Shown here: positions 1-4,737 of the stretch, piece by piece
How the letters are laid out: each line of letters starts with the position of its first letter
How positions within the stretch are numbered: the first letter of the stretch is position 1
Assembly (NCBI GenBank): GCA_964547985.1
Contig: CAZJPV010000085.1
Span: 1-5,339 of the forward strand
DNA from: JAPLJU01 sp964547985
GTDB taxonomy: Bacteria > Desulfobacterota > Syntrophia > Syntrophales > UBA2192
Reading direction: 5' to 3'
DNA: 5,339 nucleotides
The notes under the pieces: generated by a model
What the model was told of the DNA's origin: nothing
Databases searched by the model: none
Seen by the model: only the letters and a program-made list of their open reading frames with translations
Position numbers and translations under genes: made by a program

Positions 1-25
1 AACTCAAAATTCATAACTCAAAATT
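1..25. repeat. AT-rich dispersed repeat, left copy
   Basis: The window opens with two tandem AACTCAAAATT-like words joined by CAT. The reverse complement of bases 4188-4212 matches these 25 bases at 24 positions, differing only at base 3. The tail AACTCAAAATTGTC (15-28) recurs in direct orientation at 4306-4319. The repeat is probably cut by the window edge, so its true left end is unknown. It is too short and simple to be a transposon terminal repeat on this evidence alone; a dispersed intergenic repeat is the safer reading. Confidence 0.6.
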
Positions 26-41
26 GTCTGTCTAGACAGAC
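26..41. promoter_or_regulatory. Perfect 16-bp palindrome GTCTGTCTAGACAGAC
   Basis: The two 8-nt arms are exact reverse complements with no spacer, and the palindrome ends 5 nt before the ATG of the ATPase gene. It could be an operator-type dimer site or simply two opposed units of the TAGACAGAC repeat family: CTAGACAGAC (32-41) recurs at 3764-3773. No clear -35/-10 pair or Shine-Dalgarno sequence is visible in the 46 nt before the gene. The regulatory role is inferred; the symmetry is seen directly. Confidence 0.4.
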
Positions 42-46
42 GGCAT

Positions 47-1039
47 ATGTACGAAAAGTTTTTCAAATTAAGAGAAAAGCCCTTCGAGCTCACGCCTGAC
101 CCCAGGTTCATCTACCTGAGCGACAGTCACAAGGAGGCCCTTGCTTACCTGACCTACGCGGTTAACGAGGGCAAGGGGTTCACCGTGATCACGGGCGAGG
201 TGGGGACGGGCAAAACCACCCTGATCAGGATGGTCGTCTCCAGGCTCGACGGACAGGTCCGCACGGCCTACGTCTTCAACCCGAGATTGGATACGGAGGA
301 CCTCCTCCAGTATATTTGCGAAGACCTCGGGATAAAGACGAGAGCGAATCTGACCAAGGGCCAGCTTATCTACCTGCTCCATCACTTTCTCCTCGACTGT
401 TACAAGAAGAACGAGCGGGTGGTCCTGGTCATTGACGAGGCGCAGGCGCTGAACCCCGAACTACTCGAGGAGGTCAGGCTCCTGACGAACCTCGAAACGA
501 CCAAGAGCAAGCTCCTGCAGGTGGTTCTTGTAGGCCAGCCCGAGCTCGACACGACCTTGAGCGACCCGAAGTTCCGCCAGCTCAAGCAGAGGATCAGCGT
601 TCGCTATCACATAAGGCCCATGAGCCTGGTCGAGACGGAAGAGTACATATTCAGGAGGCTTAAGATTGCCGGTGCCCGGCACGAGGTGATCTTCGACCCC
701 GCGGCCGTCAAAGAGATTCACGAACAGTCGGGGGGCATTCCAAGGCTCATCAACGTCATCTGCGACAATGCCCTGCTGACGGCTTATTCTTACGAGCGCA
801 AAATGGTCGGGAAGGCGATCATCAAAGAAGTCGTCCGTGACCTGGAGGGCAAGGGAAAGCAAAAAAAGAGCAGGAAGGTTTTCGTCATCTTCTCCATCCT
901 CATCGCGATATTTTTCGGGGTGATCGGTTACCTGTACGCGGAACACTTTACATCTCCCGTCGCTGTGAAAAAAGCCGTAAAGCAAGAAGTGACTCACATG
1001 AAAAATGCATACAAGCATAAGGTTGTAGCGGTTCATTAA
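47..1039 (+). CDS. ExeA/GspA-like AAA ATPase of the EPS/PEP-CTERM (exosortase) locus type
   Basis: This is a 330-residue P-loop ATPase of the ExeA/GspA/MshM group. The family powers or organises envelope secretion, and a subfamily is recurrent in exosortase/EPS loci. The start MYEKFF..REKPFELTPDPRF is the family N-terminus and supports this ATG although no good Shine-Dalgarno precedes it. Walker A is GEVGTGKTT (residues 50-58) and Walker B is VVLVIDEAQ (125-133). Next come the family motif LTNLET (146-151), LVGQPEL (161-167), QRISVRYHIRPM (181-192) and a sensor-2-like GGIPRLIN (229-236). A Lys/Arg-rich stretch (269-277) precedes one hydrophobic helix (about 278-298) and a 32-residue tail, so the ATPase domain is probably cytoplasmic on a C-terminal anchor with the tail outside. 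It is longer than a bare ATPase domain but lacks the peptidoglycan-binding region of full GspA. The kinase gene follows after 11 nt. The family call is strong; the exact role is unproven. Confidence 0.9.
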   Translation: MYEKFFKLREKPFELTPDPRFIYLSDSHKEALAYLTYAVNEGKGFTVITGEVGTGKTTLIRMVVSRLDGQVRTAYVFNPRLDTEDLLQYICEDLGIKTRANLTKGQLIYLLHHFLLDCYKKNERVVLVIDEAQALNPELLEEVRLLTNLETTKSKLLQVVLVGQPELDTTLSDPKFRQLKQRISVRYHIRPMSLVETEEYIFRRLKIAGARHEVIFDPAAVKEIHEQSGGIPRLINVICDNALLTAYSYERKMVGKAIIKEVVRDLEGKGKQKKSRKVFVIFSILIAIFFGVIGYLYAEHFTSPVAVKKAVKQEVTHMKNAYKHKVVAVH

Positions 1040-1050
1040 GGCAAAAAATT

Positions 1051-1983
1051 ATGGGAAAAATGTTCAAAGCCCTCGAAAAGGCCGAACGCGAGAGGGGGCT
1101 GGAAAAAGAAAAGAGGATTTCTCAGATCGACCGGCAGGAGGTACCCCAGCCGCCAAAGGCGGATTCGAGGGAGCGGGAAATCCTGCAGACTCTGAAAATC
1201 GCGGGCCGTACCACATTCAGTGACGGGCTTGTGATCTGCACCCAGCCCGGTTCCATAACGGCCGAACAGTTCAGGAAGCTGAGGACACGGATTCTCGGTA
1301 TGGATCTCGATGACCCCCCGAAAACCATCATGGTCACCAGCGCCACGGAGTCCGAGGGTAAGTCGATCGTCGCCGCGAACCTTGCCGCGGCAATCGCCTT
1401 TGAACTTAACATCAACGCCCTGCTTGTGGACACGGACCTTCGCAACCCGTCGGTGGGTGAAATGTTCGGCTTCAAACACACAAGGGGGCTTTCGGATTAC
1501 CTGACCGGCCAGGAGGACATATCCAATTTCTTCATCAAGACGGGGATCGACAGGCTATCCATTATTCCGGGGGGGTCTCGCCGGGAAAATCCCTCTGAGC
1601 TTCTCGGCTCCATGAAAATGGAAAATCTCGTGAACGAACTGAAGTCGCGCTACAAGGACCGCTATATCATTTTCGACTCCTCGCCCCTTCTGGTGACGAC
1701 GGAGCCGGGCGTCCTGACCAGGATGGTGGACGGGATCATCGTAGTCGTCAGGGCTGGGGTGACGCCCCGGGAGACAATTCAGCAGGCTATAGCCCATCTC
1801 GACAGCGAGAAGATTCTGGGTGTGGTTCTCAATGACCTCGAGTTCAAATCGGGTGCCTTGAATTCCCGTTATTTCGGTTCGACGAGCTACTATTACAGGT
1901 ATCGCAGAGAGCACAGGGAAAAGAAATCGGAAAAGCCCTGGCAGAAGTATTTGTCCTTCCTCAGGCAGAAGGACGAGAGTTAA
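1051..1983 (+). CDS. CpsD/CapB-type bacterial tyrosine autokinase (BY-kinase), EPS/PEP-CTERM locus type
   Basis: This 310-residue stand-alone cytoplasmic kinase normally works with a Wzc/CapA-like membrane co-polymerase to control EPS chain length and export by cycles of tyrosine phosphorylation. The N-terminus MGKMFKALEKAE resembles the family's short helical start, and EQFRKLRT (residues 72-79) is the usual E..R.LRT oligomerisation motif. Walker A is TSATESEGKS (96-105), which keeps EGKS but lacks the usual first glycine. Walker A' is LLVDTDLRNP (124-133), Walker B is YIIFDSSP (205-212, Asp209), and GVVLN lies at 257-261. The C-terminal tyrosine cluster is Y274, Y280-282 and Y284, followed by a basic tail. 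Only 11 nt separate it from the ATPase; AAGG at 1038-1041, overlapping the upstream stop, is a weak ribosome-binding candidate. ATG 1060 is a possible alternative start. No transmembrane partner is in the window. It is not a MinD/ParA protein, given the Tyr cluster and the E..R.LRT motif. Confidence 0.9.
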   Translation: MGKMFKALEKAERERGLEKEKRISQIDRQEVPQPPKADSREREILQTLKIAGRTTFSDGLVICTQPGSITAEQFRKLRTRILGMDLDDPPKTIMVTSATESEGKSIVAANLAAAIAFELNINALLVDTDLRNPSVGEMFGFKHTRGLSDYLTGQEDISNFFIKTGIDRLSIIPGGSRRENPSELLGSMKMENLVNELKSRYKDRYIIFDSSPLLVTTEPGVLTRMVDGIIVVVRAGVTPRETIQQAIAHLDSEKILGVVLNDLEFKSGALNSRYFGSTSYYYRYRREHREKKSEKPWQKYLSFLRQKDES

Positions 1984-2040
1984 CCGTGAGGTGTGATTGG
2001 TGATTATTGGTTAGATTGGTTGGAATAGGTTTTTACTCTC

Positions 2041-2104
2041 CACTCACCACTGATCACTCACCACTGCCCGTTGGGCGTTGCCCACGGGCTGGTCACTCAC
2101 CACT
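2041..2104. repeat. Three CACTCACCACT direct repeats around a GC-rich hairpin
   Basis: Identical 11-mers CACTCACCACT occur at 2041-2051, 2055-2065 and 2094-2104. The second copy abuts a strong stem-loop: left arm 2066-2076 (GCCCGTTGGGC), loop GTT (2077-2079), right arm 2080-2089 (GCCCACGGGC). This makes a 10-bp stem with one bulged T. No T-tract follows, so it is not a classic intrinsic terminator. Just upstream (1996-2027) is a run of ATTGGT-like words on the same strand. A further GCCCA-TCG-TGGGC hairpin lies at 2119-2131. Function is unknown; attenuation, mRNA processing or a REP-like element are all possible. Confidence 0.6.
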
Positions 2105-2118
2105 CACACAGCCCACAG

Positions 2119-2131
2119 GCCCATCGTGGGC
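2119..2131. other. Short hairpin GCCCA-TCG-TGGGC
   Basis: This is a perfect 5-bp stem with a 3-nt loop. An alternative fold pairs GCCCAC (2111-2116) with GTGGGC (2126-2131). It lies in the kinase-transferase spacer, just after the CACTCACCACT block, and shares the GCCC...GGGC theme with the other hairpins in the window. No T-tract follows. The remaining spacer (2132-2259) shows no recognisable riboswitch or gene to me, apart from a weak imperfect hairpin near 2196-2217. Confidence 0.35.
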
Positions 2132-2259
2132 GTATTAAACATTGTGGACCATAAGAACGCGTTTTCACAAGCGGATTTACCTGTCGATGTAATCGAGAGG
2201 GCGGGAGCCTGCCCCCTGCACGCGGCATCGAAAAGAAGCTTCCTGAAGGGTGATTTAAC

Positions 2260-2883
2260 GTGAGCAACGGGATGAGCCAGTTTTCGCACCGCACGACGCT
2301 GAGCCTGGCGTTCGCCTTTGTGGACTGCGTCCTCGTCGTCCTGTCGGTCTTTCTCAGCGCCTGGATCCTGACCCGGTCGACGGGGATGGTCCTTCTGGAC
2401 AGCGATGATCCGACCCTGAAGGTCATGTTCCTGGTCGTCGTCGTGGAGCTCTCTTTCTACTATCTCGATCTTCACGAGTTGCGGCATTTCCGGGAGAGGA
2501 TCTGGATGGCCGTCCAGCTCGTGAAGGCCCTTCTGGCGTCTGCCGTCGTATTGTCCGTCGCCTATTTTATATTTCCCGATGCCGCGCTGGACCGGCGGGT
2601 GTTCGGGATCAGCATGCTTCTAATCTTTTACGTGGCATTCTTGTGGAGGTTCTTGTTTCCCTGGATAACGGATAAGGCGTTATTCAAGGAGAGAATACTG
2701 ATCATCGGGTCGGGAAACTCTGCGTTGAACATACAAAAACAAATAATGGATCATGGACAGGACGCGTATGAAATCATCGGCTTTGTGGATGAGAGGGGAG
2801 AACGGGTCGGTCAACGGGCCGGAACCGGTCGTGATCGGGGACTTCAAGCAGATCTCTTCCATCTGCAGCAAAAACCGGATTGA
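2260..2883 (+). CDS. Polyprenyl-phosphate sugar-1-phosphate transferase, N-terminal part (frameshifted gene)
   Basis: This is the 5' part of a polyisoprenyl-phosphate hexose-1-phosphate transferase of the WbaP/EPS-sugar-transferase group, close in style to the PEP-CTERM-locus subfamily. Hydrophobic segments lie at about residues 14-37, 53-69, 84-105 and 114-136. They are followed by a Rossmann-like CoA-binding/NAD-fold start, ERILIIGSGNSA (144-155), and YEIIGFVDE. After roughly residue 180 the frame loses family character (RAGTGRDRGLQAD...) and stops at 2881-2883, while the expected continuation is in the next frame. The GTG at 2260 is preferred because GAAGGGTGA (2244-2252) is a good Shine-Dalgarno region; ATG 2272 lacks one. 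The product as read has no catalytic domain and should be inactive unless the frameshift is a sequencing error or is recoded. Removing one base gives a 464-residue protein, a normal length for the family. Confidence 0.85.
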   Translation: MSNGMSQFSHRTTLSLAFAFVDCVLVVLSVFLSAWILTRSTGMVLLDSDDPTLKVMFLVVVVELSFYYLDLHELRHFRERIWMAVQLVKALLASAVVLSVAYFIFPDAALDRRVFGISMLLIFYVAFLWRFLFPWITDKALFKERILIIGSGNSALNIQKQIMDHGQDAYEIIGFVDERGERVGQRAGTGRDRGLQADLFHLQQKPD

Positions 2884-3655
2884 CCGCATCGTCGTTGCGC
2901 TTGACGAGAGGCGCGGAAGCCTCCCCGTGGACCAGCTCCTGCTTTGCCGTCTCAGTGGTATCAATGTTGACGATGGTGTAACTTTTACCGAGAACCTGAC
3001 AGGGAAGCTCTGCGTGGAGAGCCTCCACCCCAGTTCGATCATCTTCTCGAACGGCACCACGGGGAAATTCTACACGAATAATTTCAAGCGTCTGCTCGAC
3101 ATTTTTGCCGCCATTTTCGGCCTTTTGTTCTTCGGGCCCATCTGCACCCTCATCGCGATCGCGATTAAGCTGGACTCGAAGGGACCCGTTTTCTACAGGC
3201 AGGAGAGGGTAGGGCGTGACGGGAAAGCGTTCAGGTTGCTCAAGTTCCGTTCGATGGTGACAGACGCGGAAAAGGATGGGCCCATCTGGGCTGTAAACAA
3301 TGACGACCGTTGCACCCGTGTCGGGAAGATCATCCGAAAGCTGCGCCTGGACGAGATTCCCCAGCTAATCAATGTCCTGAAGGGGACGATGAGCATCGTG
3401 GGGCCCCGCCCCGAAAGGCCCTTCTTTGTGAAGAAACTCGAGCAGGAGATTCCGTTCTATTATCACCGGCACCTGGTCAAGCCGGGTGTGACGGGCTGGG
3501 CGCAGATCTTGTACCCATACGGCGCCACGATGGATGACGCTGTGGAGAAGCTTAAGTACGACCTGTACTATGTCAAGAACATCTCCCCCGTCATGGATCT
3601 GAGGATCATATCGGAGACGGTCAAGATCGTCCTCCTCGGCCGCGGCTCGCGATAG
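2753..3655 (+). CDS. Polyprenyl-phosphate sugar-1-phosphate transferase, catalytic C-terminal part (frameshifted gene)
   Basis: This is the 3' part of the same gene. Family-like sequence starts near base 2810 (VNGPEPVVIGDF) and continues through the rest of the Rossmann-type domain (NRIDRIVVALDERRG). It then enters the monotopic phosphoglycosyltransferase domain: a membrane re-entrant helix with central Pro (KRLLDIFAAIFG..FFGP), then GPVFYRQERVGRDGKAF, LLKFRSM, the catalytic Asp-Glu dyad in LRLDEIPQL (codons 3350-3355), NVLKGTMSIVGPRPERP and KPGVTGWAQ. All expected catalytic motifs are intact. It would transfer a sugar-1-phosphate from a UDP-sugar to undecaprenyl phosphate, initiating EPS repeat-unit synthesis at the inner membrane. 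The ATG at 2753 overlaps the upstream reading frame, has no Shine-Dalgarno and encodes out-of-frame residues before about 2800, so it is probably not a real start. The acceptor-loading role is family knowledge; the sugar specificity is unknown. Confidence 0.85.
   Translation: MDRTRMKSSALWMRGENGSVNGPEPVVIGDFKQISSICSKNRIDRIVVALDERRGSLPVDQLLLCRLSGINVDDGVTFTENLTGKLCVESLHPSSIIFSNGTTGKFYTNNFKRLLDIFAAIFGLLFFGPICTLIAIAIKLDSKGPVFYRQERVGRDGKAFRLLKFRSMVTDAEKDGPIWAVNNDDRCTRVGKIIRKLRLDEIPQLINVLKGTMSIVGPRPERPFFVKKLEQEIPFYYHRHLVKPGVTGWAQILYPYGATMDDAVEKLKYDLYYVKNISPVMDLRIISETVKIVLLGRGSR
2791..2812 (+). other. Frameshift site inside the sugar transferase gene
   Basis: Family-like protein sequence passes here from the frame of 2260 to the frame of 2753. 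One surplus base (or two missing) explains it. A GGGG run at 2795-2798 is the simplest site: dropping one G gives ...GFVDERENGSVNGPEPVV..., which is smooth. A junction a few codons later, after GERVG, would also work. I see no known programmed +1 signal, so a sequencing or assembly indel, or a genuine recent mutation, are the leading explanations. Confidence 0.8.
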
Positions 3656-3656
3656 G

Positions 3657-3710
3657 CCCTAGACAGGACAGACAGGATAGACCGAACAGACTGGATAGAC
3701 TGAATAGACT
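3657..3710. repeat. Tandem 9-nt array, consensus GRAYAGACN (copy 1)
   Basis: About six units with an exact 9-nt step start two bases after the transferase stop codon. Units are GGACAGACA (3666), GGATAGACC (3675), GAACAGACT (3684), GGATAGACT (3693) and GAATAGACT (3702), with a diverged first unit at 3657-3665. The last two units (18 nt) recur exactly at 5241-5258, and the 15-mer at 3671-3685 recurs at 5309-5323. Two of three forward frames are closed by TAG or TGA in each unit, so it is probably non-coding. Confidence 0.8.
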
Positions 3711-3730
3711 CGAGCCCCTAAACCCTGAAC

Positions 3731-3751
3731 CCGTGGCCCTCTGGGCCATCG
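3731..3751. repeat. Duplicated 21-nt hairpin element (copy 1)
   Basis: Bases 3731-3751 are identical to 5217-5237. The core is a perfect stem TGGCCC (3734-3739), loop TCT, GGGCCA (3743-3748), which a G-T wobble can extend by one pair. Both copies are preceded by a C-rich stretch with CCCTRAACCC/CCCCGAACCC-like words, and both are linked to the 9-nt AGAC arrays. No T-tract follows, so an intrinsic terminator is unlikely. It looks like a dispersed REP-like intergenic element. Confidence 0.7.
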
Positions 3752-3753
3752 TC

Positions 3754-3810
3754 CTAGATAGACCTAGACAGACTTAGAAAGACTTAGAGGGACTTAGAGG
3801 GACTTAGATA
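3754..3810. repeat. Tandem 10-nt array, consensus YTAGANRGAC, fused to the ACP start
   Basis: Units begin at 3754, 3764, 3774, 3784 and 3794, the last two being identical TTAGAGGGAC. A sixth, partial unit (TTAGATA, 3804-3810) continues into the ATG at 3811. The penultimate unit contains AGAGGG (3796-3801), 9 nt before the ATG, a usable Shine-Dalgarno sequence. The repeat therefore appears to make the ribosome-binding site of the acyl carrier protein gene. The array and its spacing are seen directly; the translational role is inferred. Confidence 0.75.
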
Positions 3811-4101
3811 ATGTCATTAACTGAGCAAATTCGCAAATTCATCCTGGAAAACTTCATCCTCGAAAACCCTGAAGACCTTGTGGACGACGAATCCATGCTT
3901 GAAAAAGGAATCATAGACTCAACGGGCGTCCTCGAGCTGGTTGCCCACCTCGAGAGCACCTACCAGATTAAAGTCGAAGATGAGGAACTGATCCCCGAAA
4001 ACCTCGACTCCGTCAAGAACATCGTCACCTACCTCGAAAGGAAGCTCGGCCTCGCCCCGAAACCCGACGAAGTCAAAGTCCCCCTCGCCTCCCGCCTATG
4101 A
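3811..4101 (+). CDS. Stand-alone acyl carrier protein (phosphopantetheine-binding)
   Basis: This is a 96-residue acidic protein with the acyl carrier fold pattern. Helix I is EQIRKFILENF, and the loop ESMLEKGIIDSTGVLELVAHLE carries the Asp36-Ser37 phosphopantetheine attachment site (DST rather than the housekeeping DSL). Later helices include EDEELIPENLDSVKNIVTYLERKLG. A linker-like PKPDEVKVP tail makes it slightly longer than AcpP. The housekeeping fatty-acid ACP is unlikely because there are no fab genes and the motif is divergent. Exosortase/EPS loci often carry such an ACP with an acyl-CoA/AMP ligase, and those partners are not in this window. It probably presents an acyl or aminoacyl group for modification of a polysaccharide or small molecule; the substrate is unknown. 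The start is fixed by AGAGGG at 3796-3801 inside the upstream repeat. Confidence 0.85.
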   Translation: MSLTEQIRKFILENFILENPEDLVDDESMLEKGIIDSTGVLELVAHLESTYQIKVEDEELIPENLDSVKNIVTYLERKLGLAPKPDEVKVPLASRL

Positions 4102-4187
4102 TTTAAATTATGACCGGGGCGCCTAACACGTCAGTGGGGCAAACCATGTATAACTAATTCCCTACCGGGGGCACCGATAAGGTGGCC
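4102..4187. other. Spacer after the ACP gene with no recognisable feature
   Basis: This is the first part of the 309-nt gap between the ACP gene and the MNT gene. It holds two loosely similar words, ACCGGGGCGCC (4113-4123) and ACCGGGGGCACC (4164-4175), and a weak CACC-GATAA-GGTG hairpin (4172-4184). I see no gene, no terminator with a T-tract and no RNA family I recognise. The rest of the gap is covered by the AT-rich repeats and the promoter entry. Confidence 0.5.
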
Positions 4188-4249
4188 AATTTTGAGTTAT
4201 GAATTTTGAATTCCGAAAAAAGATCTGATTTAAATCAATTCAAAATTCA
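4188..4249. repeat. AT-rich dispersed repeat, inverted copy, with 13-bp internal inverted repeat
   Basis: Bases 4188-4212 are the reverse complement of 1-25 with one mismatch. Within the block, 4200-4212 and 4237-4249 form a perfect 13-bp inverted repeat around a 24-nt loop. That loop includes the palindrome GATTTAAATC (4227-4236). It is AT-rich and could extrude or fold as a weak stem. It belongs to the same word family as 4285-4319. Confidence 0.65.
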
Positions 4250-4284
4250 AAAACTCGTACTTCAAAGTTGCCGAAATCCACATT

Positions 4285-4319
4285 AATTCAAAACTTAAAA
4301 CTCAAAACTCAAAATTGTC
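4285..4319. repeat. AT-rich dispersed repeat, direct copy
   Basis: This is a run of AATTCAAAACTTAAAACTC-like words ending in AACTCAAAATTGTC (4306-4319), which is identical to bases 15-28. It is in the same orientation as the window start and opposite to 4188-4212. Its composition is clearly more AT-rich than the flanking genes. Confidence 0.6.
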
Positions 4320-4352
4320 GAAGGCCTGCAGGAGCTATGCGTTCCTTTTTGC

Positions 4353-4382
4353 TTTACAGCGTCTGCATGAATTGGTTATAAA
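4353..4382 (+). promoter_or_regulatory. Candidate sigma-70-type promoter for the MNT/HEPN pair
   Basis: TTTACA (4353-4358) and TATAAA (4377-4382) are separated by 18 nt and lie about 30 nt before the MNT start codon. The placement after repeats and before a two-gene unit makes a promoter plausible. It is a consensus match by eye in an AT-rich region, so a chance match is possible. Confidence 0.4.
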
Positions 4383-4410
4383 TATCGGTAAGTTTTACAT
4401 GGAGTAACCG

Positions 4411-4737
4411 ATGAGAGAGTATGTAATAAACGCCGAGCAGATTTCCAGACTTGCAAGGCCCATCTTCCGCAGATATGGAATAAAGAAGGCTATCCTGTTC
4501 GGGTCCTTCGCAAAGGGAAAGCAGACGCACAAGAGCGACGTCGACTTGGTTCTCATTCAGGATACGGACAAACGTTATTTTGAGCGGTTCGAAGGCATAC
4601 TGAAAGAATTGTACGAGGTTATTCGAGGCAGGGACATCGAGGTTTTTATTTACACACCCGAGGAGTTGAACGGAATCTCTCACAGGAAGTTCATTCAGAA
4701 TATTCTCCGGGAGGGACAGGTTATCTATGAGTCTTGA
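4411..4737 (+). CDS. MNT-type minimal nucleotidyltransferase, probable antitoxin of a HEPN/MNT pair
   Basis: This 108-residue protein of the polymerase-beta nucleotidyltransferase superfamily carries LFGSFAKGKQTHKSDVDLVLI. The Gly31-Ser32 pair and the metal-binding Asp43 and Asp45 are intact, and a third carboxylate candidate is Asp75 in RGRDIEVFIY. The minimal size and the HEPN partner fit the MntA antitoxin type. In the characterised Shewanella HepT/MntA system the MNT protein AMPylates the HEPN toxin near its active site and neutralises it. GGAG at 4401-4404 with a 6-nt spacer supports this ATG. The stop overlaps the next start by 11 nt, implying translational coupling. An alternative is an antibiotic- or substrate-modifying nucleotidyltransferase, but the pairing makes this less likely. 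All three catalytic carboxylates appear present, so I expect an active enzyme. Confidence 0.88.
   Translation: MREYVINAEQISRLARPIFRRYGIKKAILFGSFAKGKQTHKSDVDLVLIQDTDKRYFERFEGILKELYEVIRGRDIEVFIYTPEELNGISHRKFIQNILREGQVIYES

Noticed and set aside
461..1036. Long open frame on the - strand within the ATPase gene
   Set aside because: It is a shadow of GC-rich codons in a gene with clear motifs on the + strand. The other antisense frames over the kinase and transferase are rejected for the same reason.
2066..2089. Intrinsic terminator
   Set aside because: The stem is strong but no T-tract follows. The TGGCCC/GGGCCA hairpins (3734-3748 and 5220-5234) fail the same test.
1984..2259. Riboswitch (for example a c-di-GMP type) before the transferase
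   Set aside because: No conserved riboswitch core words could be recognised; only simple hairpins and repeats are visible.
2078..2263. Small + strand open frame ending in a GTGA overlap with the transferase start
   Set aside because: Its TTG start lies inside the hairpin/repeat block, no Shine-Dalgarno precedes it, and the protein resembles nothing I know. The overlap is suggestive but insufficient; a shorter version from GTG 2126 or 2144 cannot be excluded.
3657..3810. CRISPR array
   Set aside because: Units are 9-10 nt and contiguous, with no spacers of 25-40 nt and no cas genes.
4113..4175. Integron attC-like site (GCGCCTAACAC)
   Set aside because: No matching GTTRRRY partner or paired inner boxes are visible, and no integrase is nearby.
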